DNA from: Voacanga thouarsii
Lineage: Eukaryota > Streptophyta > Magnoliopsida > Gentianales > Apocynaceae
DNA: 64,000 nucleotides
Assembly (NCBI GenBank): GCA_026120185.1
Contig: JANUWF010002051.1
Location: 1-64,000 of the forward strand
Direction: 5' to 3'
In this document: in pieces, positions 12,484 through 25,640 of the stretch
Numbering within the stretch: position 1 is the first letter of the stretch
Layout of the letters: every line of letters begins with the position of its first letter
Translations under genes and position numbers: made by a program
The notes under the pieces: generated by a model
Told to the model about the DNA's origin: nothing
The model's input: only the letters and a program-made list of their open reading frames with translations
The model's database searches: none

Positions 12484-13840
12484 TGTGTTTTGTGCCTCCT
12501 ATTTTCGTGTGAATCACTCTTGGATTAGGGTTTCGATCATATCCAATATATATTCCAAAATCTATTGAAAATCTGAAATTCTAAAACAATTAGAAATTTC
12601 TAATTGTAATTGGAAACATTAAGTTTTCATAATTACCACTTGGACCACAAATTATACAAATTATAACTAATTATAATTTGTCCACAATAACTTCTCTTTC
12701 TTGCAATTAACCCTTCTACGTTATCAAATAACATCTTAAGTATATAATCCTCTATTGTATGTGACCTATTAGGTTTCCCAGTCAATTGGTAGCAAACATG
12801 AATTAATCCAAACGTCTTTAAGATTAATAATTCATAATTAATTAGAATTAATCCTATTAATTCTAATTAAGATTGGTTTATTAATTCATCAATTAATAAA
12901 CCCATATTCCCAAATCATGAGCGGTATCTAGAAACACAGCATGACTACCCAAGAGTCCAAAAAGTCAAGTGGCTTGACATGAACCTTTCAATAACAAACT
13001 TCAGCGCAATTAACTCCTTTCACCATACAATATCTCATTCGGTTTGGAGTACGAAATTAGTGCCAACTCCCTCCAGAATTAATTCTGGCCCGAATATAAT
13101 AGTTCTTGTACTAGGATCCCACTACTCTAGATGTGTATAAATTGAAACTATTTCCAATACACAATCGCCTTAACCAAGGACTTTCCGAGTAGTAATTCCT
13201 ACAAATGGCCGTAAGATATTCGTCCTTACTATTAGGAGTGGTGAATCCTTTATTGACCCTCTCAACTACTTTCATTTACCTCACAATGTATCCAATATTC
13301 ATCCCATAGGCAGCCCTTGATCAAGCTCTAGAGATTGGAATCAAAGTACAAAGCTCAGCAAACAAAGTACCTTGGAGATCTCAAGTCTAAAGATACTTGC
13401 ACATTTGCTATATTGAGATTATATCACTAGCACTAAATAGTTATCCATGTGATTATCTCAAAGTTAGGTCATCCAATGAACTTGTTCCATTAACAAGCAT
13501 CCATGTGTTAACTTTGAGTATCTCAATACTCACGAATATGAGAACCACTGCCTAATCAAATTAGGAAGTCTAACACATACTAGTCTTAACGCATTAATGA
13601 TGTCCTGTCTCATTAATACTATGACAAGAGACTTTAAGTACTAACACTATACAGTGTAGTAGGAATCTCATATCATGATTTCTATCATAATTTCCTTGAC
13701 ACAGTGTTGTACTAGGGACTTTATCGAACAGTTATATTACTTAAAAGTAAATAAAAGAAACAGTAAGATAAATAATGCCTTTTAATTAAAATAAAATGTA
13801 TCATATACAATTTACAAGTGATTGCCTCTAGGGCACAACA
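12097..13840 (-). mobile_element. Solo LTR of a different retrotransposon family, inside the copia-C LTR
   Basis: TG...CA segment beginning TGTTGGGTATCTCAGG and ending GGGCACAACA, absent from the partner LTR near 28040 where the surrounding sequence is continuous. CAAAG stands just outside both ends (12090-12094 and 13845-13849) but with 2 and 4 extra bases, so the exact edge is uncertain. On the minus strand it opens TGTTGTGCCCTAGAGGCAAT. No coding is present. It contains a perfect GA microsatellite at 12430-12476. Confidence 0.72.
12430..12476. repeat. (GA)n microsatellite
   Basis: About 23 uninterrupted GA units inside the solo LTR. Confidence 0.95.
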
Positions 13841-14681
13841 CTAACAAAGTCTTCGACCTACAGGTGTAATGACTAAAATACCCCTCTACACATCGCTGTG
13901 CATTTAAAAAGGGGAAGTGTACTAACACCTCTCTAAAAAACATCTATCATCCTTAGACTTCTAATCCAATGATTCATGACTCTTGGAATGTTTTCATTTT
14001 CCAAGGGAGCTACTCTAAAGTAAACATTCAAGTTGTATTCCCCAGGACTTTGGATAATTAGATCATTTGAACAATCACAAGGGGCGATATAGCGTAGAAG
14101 TTATCTTGTACAAGTCTGTCTTAACTAACTTGTTATATATACCCAACATACAAGTATATTAGCTCCACGAAAGAACCTCAACTATAGGATATCAAAGTAT
14201 AAACTTTTAGCTTTGTCAGACCACCAACTCATACTCAAGCGGTAGAATATTAGTCCATGCTATAGCAGTAATAGTTTGAGTTTCTTTTAAATAGTACTTT
14301 TAGAAACCACTATTAAAGGTCCTATTCTACGTATTCGAAATACGTTTATGCTATGAAATGAGTGGACTACTCACTGGCTGAAGGTAAGCAATTCTCTATT
14401 TGAAATTCATAACACAATAACCTATATATGATGAGTTTCACATTCTCATCAATCGTTTAAGAACAAATATTTATGTGTTAAGTAACCCGTGATCCATACC
14501 TTACTGTGAAAGACCACCATTCACATGGATCACTTACTTAAAGACAATAAGTCCTTTCTAAACAAAAATCGTACACAAATAAAATGTAAATTCATAAAAA
14601 AAAATTTGAGAATAAATTCTTTTACTAATAAATTCAATAAATAAATCAAATAAACTAGTCTAGAGGGCATATATTCCAACA

Positions 14682-14702
14682 ATCTTCCACTTGCACTCTA
14701 AG
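14682..14702 (-). promoter_or_regulatory. Polypurine tract of copia-C
   Basis: On the minus strand GAGTGCAAGTGGAAGATTG abuts the 3' LTR start TGTTGGAATA. This matches the standard plant copia PPT (caagtgggagattg) that primes plus-strand DNA synthesis, and it fixes the element's orientation. The same signal stands before the copia-E 3' LTR at 61122. Confidence 0.8.
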
Positions 14703-17700
14703 ATTAAGAAAGTCTATAGGTGCCCACCCCTATGACGTCTAAGTGTCGCTTGAAAACTCTTTCAGCCAAAGGCTTAGTAAAGGGATCTGCTTAGTTGTTC
14801 TCCGAAGCTATCTATTCTATGACGATTTTCCATCTCTAAATGAAATCCCAGATCATATGGTACTTCATCTGAATGTGCTTCCTCTTCTTGTGGTTCCTAG
14901 GTTCTTTGGATTGCTAGACTGCTCCAGAGTTATTGCAATACACCACAATCGGTCTGTCTATGTGTGACAAAACTCCAAGTTCTGAAAGGAACTTCCAGAG
15001 CCAAACTGCTTCCTTGGATACTTCCGAAGCTACCACTTACTCAGCTTCCATGGTTGAGTCAACAATACAAGATTGCTTGATACTCCTCCATGAAACAGCT
15101 GCCCTAGACAAAGCGAAGACATATCCACTAGTGGATTTTCTCTCATTGTTATCTGCCTGAAAATCTGAGTCTGTGTATCCAGTAGGAACTAAGTCGTCAG
15201 CCCTATAAATCAGCATATAATCTTTCGTACCATTGAGGTACTTAAGAATATGTTTTACAGTTTGCCAATGAACCTCTCCAGAGTTTGACTAATATCTGCT
15301 AACTAAGCCTACGGCAAAGAAGATGTCTGGCCTAGTGCACAACATGGCATACATGAGACTTCCCACAGCCAAAACGTAGGGAATCCTACTCATCTTGTCT
15401 TTTTCTTTTTGATACTTAGGACAGTCCTTAGAATAAAAAGACAACACATGTCTGCAAGGGATTAGAGCTCCCTTGCACGAGTCTATGCTGAACTTGGCCA
15501 ACATCTTGTCAATGTATGTCGTTTGGGATAATCCTAACATTCTTTGCTTTCTATTTCTAAGAAGTTTAATCCCGAGAATGTAACTGGCTTCTCCCCAAGT
15601 CCTTTATACTAAATTGACTAGACAACCAAACCTTAGTAGATGACAATGTCCCTACATCATTCCCAATAAGTAGAATGACATCCACATATAGGACAAGAAA
15701 AACCACATTTATACCTTCTAATTTCCTGTACATACATGGTTCATCCTCGTTTTGAATGAAACCGTAAGACTTTATAGTCTCATCAAAATGAATGTTGCAT
15801 ATTCTAGATGCCTGCTTAAGTCCATAATTAGACTTCTTAAGCTTGCAAACCATTTATTCCTGACCTTTAGCAATAAAACCTTCCGGTTGAGACATATAGA
15901 TGTCTTTGTTAAGATGGCCATTAAAAAATGCCATCTTGACATCCATTTGCCATATCTCATAGTCGTAATGACATGCAATAGTAAGAAAGATACGGATGGA
16001 CTTAAGCATGACTATTGGGGAAAAGGTTTCATAATAATCGATTCCCTTTTTCTAAGTATACCCTTTCACTACAAGTCTAGCTTTGAAGGTTTCCACCTTC
16101 CCATCCGCTCCGCTCTTCCTCTTGTATAGCCACTTTTACCTAATGGGTTTTATCCCTTCAGGTGAAGCTACAAGATCCCAATCTCAGCTTTCATTACTTC
16201 ATTCTATAGATCTACATCGGCATTAGCAATAGCCTCCTTGTATCTAGTGGGATCTTGTTCCTGATGGGCAAAAACCAACTCAAAAGCCTCTCATGTCCAT
16301 CTTTCTGGAACTCTAGATACCCTTCCACTACAACGAAGCTCTGTTTGTATAAGTTCTTGAGGTTGTGCCTCTTCTTATTCCATAATTGGGTCTGAAGAAA
16401 TTGATTCTGAAGATAACTTCTCCTCAAGTTCCAACCATGTTAAACCTTTAGTGGAAGTACTTTAATCACCCTCCAAGTATCTAGCATTAGTACTTACCAA
16501 TACATTTTGCTCCTTGGGATGATAAAAGTAACCTCATTTTGTCCATTTTGGATACCCAACAAAGTAGCATAATTTTGATTTTGTTTCTAGCTTGTCTCCC
16601 TTGATCAGTACATAAGCTAGATAGCCCAATATCTTGAGATGATTTAGACTTGGCTCCACAATTCATAGGGTGTCCTAGGTACTGACTTGGAAGGCACCAA
16701 GTTCAAAAAGTTTGACGTTGTTTCTAAGGTATATCCCCAAAAAGAGACCGGAAAAGTAGCATGAGACATCATTCTCCGGACAATTTCCAACAATGTCTTG
16801 TTCCTTCTCTCAGCTATTCCATTTTGCTGGGGTGTACCTGATGCAGAGAGTTGAGATACTATTCCATGATGCACCATGTAATCCTTGAACTCACTGAAGA
16901 GGTATTTTCCACCACGATCCGATCATAAGGTTTTGATCAGTTTACTTGTCCAACGCTCCACTTCAGTCTTAAACTCTTTGAACTTATTAAAAGAGTCAGG
17001 CTTGCACCTCACCAGGTAAATATAACCAAATCTTGTACAATCATCCGTGAAAGTGATGAAGTACTCAAAATCCCCTCTAACTTGAGTAGACAAATGACCA
17101 CACACATCAGTATGAATAAGGCCCAATATCTCCTTGACTCTATCAGCCTTTTGGGTGAACGACCTTTTGGTCATTTTTTCCATAAGGCAGGATTCACACT
17201 GAGGCTAATTTTCCAATCCTAATGCGCCCAAGGGCCCATCATAGATTAATCTCTAAATCCTGGTTGAGTCAATATGACCTAACCTTATATGCCAGAGATA
17301 TGAGTCATTATATTGGTATTTCTCTTCTTTCTTAAAGGTTCATTTTGAGTATTATTTATTTGATTGTTTGTATGATTTAAAAAGAATAAGTTTCCGTACA
17401 TGTGCCCTGTACATAAAACTTCTCTATTTCTACTGATAGTAATACCAGAATGGAAAAAAAAACAGAATATCCATAATTTATTAGCTTTACAATTGAAATC
17501 AAATTCCATCTAAAATCGGGTACATATAAAATATCCTTTAATACAACTACTTTATTACAATAAAAAATAAAATCCAACTCTCCCAATGCAAGGGCCCATA
17601 CGCATGCTCCATTTCCTACTCGTAGTCCATGCTCATCTTTTTGGAGTCTTCTTATCTTCCTAAACCTCTGTAAGGAGTTACAAATATGATCATTGGCACC

Positions 17701-17799
17701 AGAATCAACAATTCAAGTGGAAGTTTATCCAACCATTGAAATAGACTGTAGATAGAGAATAATACCTGTAGGATTTTTCTTGGCATGAAATTCTAGATA
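14703..17799 (-). pseudogene. copia-C pol: protease, integrase, RT, RNase H (broken)
   Basis: Would make the enzymes that process Gag, copy the RNA and integrate the DNA. In minus-strand order: protease-region VLKDILYVPDFRWNLISI at about 17535; GAG-pre-integrase WHIRLGHIDSTRI near 17250; KMTKRSFTQKADRVKEILGL at about 17180-17120; integrase core HTDVCG and FITFTDDCTRFGYIYL; SASGTPQQNGIAERRNKTLL near 16850; RT SNYGLKQASRICNIHFDE at about 15830 and YVDVILLIGNDV near 15690; then LGLSQTTYIDKML, GSLMYAMLCTRPDI and an end at ERVFKRHLDVIGVGT near 14720. The RT motif YVDD reads YVDV, losing a catalytic Asp. Several stops and frameshifts separate the blocks. The protein is same-family with copia-E. Confidence 0.88.
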
Positions 17800-18569
17800 C
17801 TCCTTTTTTTAGTGTCCCTTCTACCTGCATTTGAAGCATTTGCCTTTGGGCTTGTTGGGCTAGTTCTTGGGCAGGCCCGGTGCATTTTCCTTCTTCTTTT
17901 TGAACTTGCTAGGCTTGGGCCTAGTTCTGGAAGAAAAAGTCCTAGCAATCATAGCATTGGATTGTGGCTTCATGACCTTCTCCGCCACCTGAAGCTCTTT
18001 CATTAACTTAGTTAAAGTCATGTTTAACTTATTCATGTTATACTTCAACTTGAACTGAGTAAAAGAGCTCGGCAGATATTTGAGAATCGTGTCCACTTGG
18101 CTCTCAGGGTTAATAACAACTCCTAAAACTTCCACTTCCTCGAAAGCAGTAATTATTTTGAGCATATACTCCCTGACTGATGCTCTCTCAGCCATCTTAG
18201 TGTTTATAATCATCCTAAGAGCTTCCTGCCTTGCAGACTGGCTCTTATCAATGAGCATCGTGGCTAATGATTGGCTAATGTTGTATGCTGTAGCCATGTG
18301 CTCGTGTTTTGACTGGAGCACATTAGACATAGAGGTCAACATGTAGCATCGAGTTATTTCGTTAGCCTCTTCCATGCTTTCTCAGCCTCGTACTCGTCAG
18401 TGGTGGAACCTTCCCCGATAACAAGGAAAGTTTAAAAAAGAACATACTTATACTCCTCAGCAGTGAGTATTATGTCCAAGTTTCTTTTCCAGTCCACATA
18501 ATTTGGACCTGTTAGTTTATTCCCATGGAGAATAATGGCCAAAGAACTAAAAAAACCTCCACCAACCAT
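17800..18569 (-). pseudogene. copia-C gag (capsid/nucleocapsid), frameshifted
   Basis: Structural protein that packages retrotransposon RNA. The start is taken at 18569 (MVGGGFFSSLAIILHGNKL), followed by GPNYVDWKRNLDIIL, the usual copia Gag opening. A frameshift near 18375 separates YEAEKAWK from ANEITRCYMLTSMSNVLQ. Then MLIDKSQSARQEALRMI, VREYMLKIITAFEEVEVLG and FKLKYNMNKLNMTLTKLMKE (UBN2-type domain), a basic stretch PKPSKFKKKKE, and a CCHC zinc knuckle CFKCR-stop-KGH near 17835 that contains a stop. Confidence 0.85.
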
Positions 18570-19069
18570 TTCTAAAATAACAAAAATAAACGAAAATTTA
18601 TTTTGTGAAAAAACAAAATAATTTGTGACTTTATCCTCATATTAAATCCGATAATAGTTAACCCTATCAAAACAAATGTACGCTAGGAAAACGAAAAATT
18701 TACCTCTTTGATTGAATGACCCTTTTCGCATTAATGTAGACATCTATACAAGGATATTTGAAGTTATTGGGTCATGTCACTGTAAACGTTTACTGCGTCT
18801 CATTCACGCGAAGTATTTGATCTTTCGAAATGGTGCCTGTAGTACAGCCAGTGAAAGCCTAAATATTCGGTTTTGATAAGCTTTTGAAGGCTTATGTGAA
18901 ATGCTTTCCCAGGCTACGTTTTTGCTTCTGTCAACGAAAACCCGCCAACCTTAGCTATTCCTTTTCAATTCCCACTGAGAAAGAATACAACCGCTTGAAA
19001 ATAAAAATCTCTATGCTTTTTGTTGTTCTTCACGCAAAACAACACGGCACTACTACAAAAAAAGGCTAA

Positions 19070-19150
19070 TAAAACACTTATTTTGAGGCACTTTACTAAT
19101 AAGTGCCATATTAAGATTTTACTAAGCCACATAACTCATGTGCCTTATTA
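19070..19150. repeat. Left subterminal repeats of CACTA-2
   Basis: Short run of ACTTATTTTGAGGCACTT, ATAAGTGCCATATTA and ATGTGCCTTATTA units next to the TIR, the counterpart of the denser array at the right end. Confidence 0.7.
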
Positions 19151-21637
19151 TTTATGATAAAACTACATAGTTTTGAACCAAAATATAGAAACTAAAAAAG
19201 GAGATGAAACAACAATGTTTTGCCAATTTGATTTCCCATGAATGGGGGAAAAAAATTTGAGAATAAAAGGAGGGAACAAATAAAAAAAATAAAGAACTAA
19301 ACGAAAAGAAAAAAAAAAATGGGGGGCTTTAGAGCTCAAACCCATCTCCTCCACTCCATTCCATCCCTGGGTTTCGAGAGAAAAATCGAAAAACCTAAAC
19401 CAATGCTTTTCCAGTAGCGATTTCCTCCCTTTCGTGGTCATTTTCTCTTCGTTGATTTCTTCCAGCAAAGGAACACTTAAGCTGCTTCAAGAAAGATTTC
19501 CCCATCTATTCAGCCACGGTTGCAATTGATGGTCACCGAATATGAATGGAGGCTAATTGGAACTTTTTGGAGGTAGAAACCCTCCAGCAACAGAACTCTT
19601 CTCCATCTGATATATTGGATTTATAAGGAGAGATATCAAAATCTTTGTTAGCAAAACACCTTGGATACTTGTGTTTTAGGTATATAACTTTAGATTTTGT
19701 GATTTTATCTTTCGATTTTGCACAAATTACTTGGTTTTACAAGGGTTTTGGTCACTACATTTGGTCACTACAATTTTTAAGCTTTTCTTTCTGTTAATTT
19801 TTGAATGAATCAGATATTTCCTTCGACTTGTATTGCAGCAACGACTTTCAATTTCGTGATTTTTTTCCTTTAATTTTAGCTCAAATGGACTAATTTTTCA
19901 TGGGTTTTAGCCACTATAGATTTTATTATTTTTTTTTTCTAATGATTCTGACATTCTAATATTTCTAACACATAAATATTAAATCTTTATGGATTTTGGC
20001 AAAAAAAAAAAAAAAAAAGGCATTGCAATGATATGAGATATTGTCGATGTGCAATCTCCAAAAACAAAACTGTGTTGAAACCTTATCTGATATTATTTGT
20101 ATAGAGATAATGTGGAGGTACATATTCAAATTTCTATTTAATGTTTCTTTGCTAAAAAATTTGGGCCTAGGCTTTTCAAACTTTCTCTGTTTAAATCAAG
20201 AATTCTACACATATTTTGGATTAGTCTTGCTGATTAATAATTTTGAAGACGAAGCTTTTATTTGAAAATAACTCTGTCTCTAGCTTATTTTTCTGGGTTC
20301 TTTCTAAAAATAGGAACCTTCTATGCCAACATTTGCAAATATATGGTTTTCTTTGGGAGTTGTTTCTATTTCTAGTGTATTGAGTCTCTTTTATGTCCCA
20401 CCATAGTACAACAGGCCTTTTGGAAATACTATTATTGATAGAGTATTAGTAGAAACTTAATTGCTAGTATTTTTTTTCCCTTTTCAAGGTTCGATGAATG
20501 AATTTGTTAAGCTCCTTGCCAATATATCTTTTTTATTTTAGTATTCTTTCTACTGCCTACCAAATGTATCTATTAGTTCTTAGATACCATATTTGATTCC
20601 AACAGTCAATTCCAATAATCTTAGCTATTTCATATTTGTATGACTTCTAAAAGAAATTTGAAAAGTGTGGTGCTTACATCTTATTGGTTTCACTTTGTTC
20701 GATAAAGTAGCAAAAATTGTTTCAAAAAGTATATGGCTTGTATTTGATCATGTTAGTTATGAGTCAGTGTTTCTGTAATATGACACAAGAAGAAGACATT
20801 TTTTTTTTTCATTCTAATACTTCAAAATGTCAAGTAAATTATTGTGGTTATAAAGTAACTGTTGAAAATTTTCTCTAAGTCTTAACGGGTCATCATGAAG
20901 TTGTTGTCCCAAGATCAAAATATCTTCTTAGTGATAAAGGAAACACACACTTCTATATATGACAGGGCATGGTAGAGATGAGTGTCTAAAGTTCTAAGAC
21001 TTAGAGGAGCTTCAATGTCATGATTTAGCTGATGCCATCAAGTAAATGAAGGAAAAAAGAAGGTAGCAGAATGGCTTTGACATCCACACATGAACATTTG
21101 ATATAGCAAAAAGGACAACTACATGTCTATCTACTATGATGAGTTATCTAGTTTTTGTGCTCTTTTGGAATTAAAAGTTGCTATTCTACATGCTTGTTGT
21201 TTTCCAATATTTTTTTGGAACATCTGTGATTTATTCATATAGTATGAAGATGGGAGAATAATTTTTATTAATGCAAGAATATTTGGGTATTTATGTGAAT
21301 GGTTGCTCATAGGCCATGTTTTGTTATTGAATTCTTAGCCTGGTTTCAGTTTTAGAAATCATGATAAAATGATCATACCTAAAAGAATCATAGTATGATG
21401 ACGGCCCAGCTTATTAAGATTTTGTTGATTTTTCAGATTTAAGGAACTATTGATAATGGTAGACATATGCCGAGCTAATACTCTCTTTTCTCATGTTAGA
21501 TTCTACTATATAACTTGTTTAGTGTATCAATTATATGTTGGAAATATGATCTCAATACTCTATATTTTTTGAGATGTAAGATTTTCTTGTTGGATATTAT
21601 AGCTATCTGTACTTGTATCAGTTCTTTTAGTTCCTGC

Positions 21638-21700
21638 CTTCTTCTTCTTCTTCTTCTTCTTCTTCTTCTTCTTCTTCTTCTTCTTCTTCTTCTTCTTCTT
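21638..21700. repeat. (CTT)n microsatellite
   Basis: About 21 perfect CTT units inside CACTA-2. It creates spurious poly-Leu and poly-Lys frames. Confidence 0.97.
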
Positions 21701-22824
21701 TATCTCCTGTGTTGAATGAGTTATGTTCGTTTGATGGGTTGAACCAGCCACTTTTATGTATTAAATACACTCATAACTTTTGGCCTTGGTGGTGCTCATT
21801 CATATTTCTCTATGCATGTTTAAGAGCTTGTTGTTAGTGCAGGAAGGGGGATCTGGAAGATGGTTAAATGGAGAAGGATGGGCTTGTAGCACCCTTGTAT
21901 CTAGATCTATGTACTTTTACTTATTTTATCATTGTTTTTATTTTTCTTTATGCTCAAGACCCTATTGTTTTTATTTCTTGAAGCTTTATTCACTTGGTGT
22001 TTTAGCTATTGGAAGTAACATGAAAGGAGAAAATTCCTGTTCACTTCACTTGGACTCTGATGTAAGTGCAGACTGGCAAAGTTTGTTCAATGGAACATAT
22101 AAATTAGTTAACATTGATTTTCCTCTGAAATGCATTACTTATATTTTTCTTTTCTTTCACTTTGAAGTCTTCAACATTTTAGCTTCCTCAACCTTCACAC
22201 AAGTTGGTGTCTCTATTGTAGATCATTTCAAATTTTATACTCTTGCATTTTTTTTGAGAGGCTAAATATGTATGCCAATTCTTTGTTAAGTAGGCAAAGG
22301 ATAAATATTTCACATGATTATTAGCTATAATTGATTATTGTATATAGTAGGATCATTTTGAGAATAAAGGTTGGTTTTGTGGATCATTTTCACGGCTTTA
22401 TAGTTATAGTAGGATTTTTTTTTTTTTTTTGGGAATAGATGTTAACTACACATAAAAACTAATTGGGTTTATGGATTATTTTGGGTGCCGACTTCTTTGA
22501 TAGTAGACATTGTGGTTTGTGAAGAAAATTAATGACATCTAAAGTAAATTTGTTCTTAAGCTTTCTTTTTTAAACCTTTTATAATGTAATTTCTAATTGT
22601 ATCCTTGGTGCATGATTTTGATCGAACTTATCCCTTTTTACAAGTTCTGGCCACCAATATAAGGAGGTCTCATGTGCTTTTTATTTATTGTTAGCCTTTT
22701 TGGGAGAAAAACTTGATATTATACTTCTATTTTTGTTACTTTTGGAAGCAAGTAGATAGGACATACCTTTTATTTTATTTTTGAATTCAAAGTTGACTTA
22801 ATTATGATAGATTGGATTGACTTT

Positions 22825-23060
22825 GTTAGGGGGCAGATTTCTGAACTATTTTTTTTTCTGTTCTGTTATGTTCGCTTGCAAATTTCTGAACTATTTTTTT
22901 TTTGTTCTGTTCTGGGTTGCAGATTTCTGGATTGTTTTTTTTTTTTTGGTTCTTTTCTGTTCTGTTTTGGGGCAGATTTATGAACTACTTTTTTTTTTGT
23001 TCTATTCTGTTCTATACCGTTCTGTTGCAGATTTCAGAACTGTTTTTTTTTTTTTTTGTT
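22825..23060 (+). repeat. Imperfect tandem repeat with poly-T cores in CACTA-2
   Basis: Five units of GCAGATTTCTGAACTA plus 9-17 T plus (G)TTCTGTTCTG begin near 22831, 22879, 22919, 22973 and 23027. Unit length is 40-55 bases, varying mainly in the T tract. Confidence 0.8.
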
Positions 23061-23109
23061 CGGTTCGGTTCAGTTCTGTAGCTTGAATTTTAGCTTGGGG
23101 GCAAATTTG

Positions 23110-23385
23110 AGTTGATTTTGGATTGAGTATCATGACTTATTGTGGACTCATAAATGGCTGAAAATGTTGAAAATTTTCTGCTATACATTGGTATAAATTA
23201 CATAACTGTTTATTGTTGTAGAAGTTGAGATTGTTGGAGGAGTTAGTTTGAATCAACTTTGAGGAGTTTTGGGCATGATTTTGGCTTGGATTTTGGATTG
23301 AGTATATGACTTATTGTGGACTCATAAATGGGTGAAAATGTTGCATATTTCTGCTATACATTGGTATAAATTGCATAACTATGAA
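23110..23385 (+). repeat. Two-copy direct repeat, period about 175 bp
   Basis: GATTTTGGATTGAGTAT...GACTTATTGTGGACTCATAAATG...GAAAATGTTG followed by CTGCTATACATTGGTATAAATT occurs at about 23115-23215 and again at 23290-23385. A shorter echo (GGATTGAGTATCATGACTT) is at 24417. Confidence 0.8.
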
Positions 23386-24624
23386 TTTCTTCTTTAGCTT
23401 GAACAAATGAATTTCTTTTGTAGCTTATCCTATTCTTCCTTTATGTTCCACTAAATGTATGTACTTTCTTTCTAGGGAATAAAGATGTAAATCTTTTTAC
23501 ATGCACTCGATATGGAAAAAGTTTTAAAGAGTGGCCGCTATGCTATGGTGTGCCTTTAGAGCAGCTATTAAACTTCCTTGTACCAGCTTTGTCTCACTCT
23601 TCCCCCCCCCGGGGGTGGGTGGGGGAGGGATGGAGCGGAGGGTGGAAACAAAGAAGAAAACTATGGTGGGGGTGATAAGGAGGAGGATTGAAATGAGTTC
23701 TTTATAGAATTAGGTAGGACTTGCACGGGGAAATGGCAGTAGCACTTGCTGCCACCTTTTTTCTCTAGTTCTCTTCTACCCTTGACATACTTCAGTTTAA
23801 CTAACCAAGCATATCTTTGGTTGGACCTTTATTTCTCACTTGCTTGTCAAGAAACTATTGTTGTATAACTACATGAATGTTGAACTTGCTGAATTATTGA
23901 ACTTTCCATCTCGTCTTTAGACTAGTTTAAAGGTTGTCATCATAAGACTTGAGTGTTTGATAATTGGGTGATGACATGCTCGCTCATCGTGATTCTTTTT
24001 CACCTATTCATGTCTGCTATTCTGACATGTGCCTGTCTTGTGGGTAAAAGGTTTACAAGTCAGAAGATGGTATACATCCATTTTTCTGGGAAGTTTACCC
24101 GAGTAAACCACATTTAGATTTAAATGTTTATCTTGAATGTTAAGACATGGGATGTTGGAGATTGTTCAATTCCTAACCCTTTCCTTTGAAAGTGCACGAA
24201 CTGCATGTCTGGAATCTCAGGCCTTGAACTTCTAATTTATGTTTGCTTCTCAAATGTCCACATCTTGATTTATCCATGCTTTGCCTATTAAGCATGAATT
24301 AGGTAACTGCTGATTACTCCATAATAATCATAAGTGTATGCTAATCTGTAGGTTTTATTATCTAGTTCTTAACTTTAGGTCTGAATTTCTTGAAGTGATA
24401 GTTGATGGTCCATTTGGATTGAGTATCATGACTTCAAGTTTTATTGTTTTTTTTTTACTTGCATATGTGGTCCTTTTGATATTCAACACAAGTTTAGCTA
24501 GAAGTGAGTAATTAATTTGGGAATAAAGGTTAGTTTTGTGTGTCATTTTCATGGCTTTATTGTTATAATGGGATCATTATTTTGGGAGAGATGTTAATTG
24601 CAAATAAAAACTAATTGTGTAAAT

Positions 24625-24960
24625 GTTTCTATTTTCTTTTACTGCAGGTTTTCAAGGAAGGTGCATAATCTCCTAACACTTTTTGCAAGTACAAGAAGGT
24701 GCATGATCTTTTTTTTTTTTTTTTTTTGGAACTGTTACTTTTGGGATCAAGTGAATAGGAGACATAGTGCTTTTTGTTTATTGATAAGCACTTTTGGGAG
24801 AAAAACTAGATGTTACGCTTCTATTTTTGTTACTTTTGGAATCAAGTGGATAGGAGACATATATTTTTGTTTTTGAATGTAAAGTCGACTTGATGATGAT
24901 GGTTCAAAATTGGATAGGAGACATATATTTTTGGGTTTAATGTAAAGTCAGGTTCAAAAT
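24625..24960 (+). repeat. Short degenerate direct repeats in CACTA-2
   Basis: TTACTTTTGGGATCAAGTG/GATAGGAGACATA units recur at about 24735, 24830 and 24910, next to TTTTTGTTTTTGAATGTAAAGTC. No coding is recognised. Confidence 0.6.
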
Positions 24961-25124
24961 ACATTGATATATTTGTTCTTATATTGATTATTTTTTAGTA
25001 TGTATATATTTTACTAGATTTATTACATAGGTAGCATTGCACAGGAAAACAAAAAACAGGTACAAATGCTAAAAAAATTGAACAAAAAGCTAGCACCAAA
25101 TGCCTTAAATATGAAAATAATAAA

Positions 25125-25640
25125 TTTTAGAAGTGCCTTAAAAAATGACAAAATAAGACATATGAGAAGTGCCTTAAAAATTGAAAAACAAGGCACTTAT
25201 AAGTGCCTTAAATCTAAAGAACTTTTTGGGTTCAAAATTGATGATGCACATATAAGTGTCCTATAAACTCTAATGTATCACTTCTAAATGTAGTTTGAAA
25301 TGTTAACATCATACTTTTAAATGACATTTTCAAGTGCCCTATTATATTTTAACGTATTAGGGCGCTTGCAAGTGCCTCGCCATGTTTTTTGGCGGACGAA
25401 TGGTGCACATATTAGTGCCCTATTAAGTGCAATCTGAAATGTGAACCAAGATTATATTTTAACATATTAGGGCGCCTATAAGTGCCTCAACAGATTTTTC
25501 ACATATTAAGGCACTTATAAGTGCCTTAATAGGTTTTTGTGATGGACGAATGGAAGGTGCTTATCTATGCGCCTCATTAGGATAAGTGCCCTATTAGGAT
25601 ACATATTAAGGCGTTTCCAAGTGCCCTAAAAGCCCTCTTT
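25125..25640. repeat. Right subterminal array of CACTA-2 (AAGTGCCTTA motif)
   Basis: At least a dozen AAGTGCC(T/C)TA or TAAGTGCCCTATTA copies at 25125-25630, in direct and inverted forms (e.g. TTAAGGCACTTATAAGTG). Their position beside the TIR matches TNPA-binding subterminal repeats of CACTA elements. Confidence 0.85.

Larger units (their letters stand above)
11104..14681 (-). repeat. 3' LTR of copia-C (interrupted)
   Basis: Starts TGAAGG next to the CTTAG duplication and ends ATTCCAACA next to a minus-strand PPT. The outer segment 11138-11350 is closely repeated at 18677-18880, and 13850-14681 at 28040-28871, pairing it with the 5' LTR. A 1.74-kb solo LTR (12097-13840) splits it. Confidence 0.85.

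Noticed and set aside
21780..22265. 161-codon open frame in CACTA-2
   Set aside because: Phe/Leu/Ser/Cys-rich translation of T-rich DNA, no domain, no splice context; best seen as chance.
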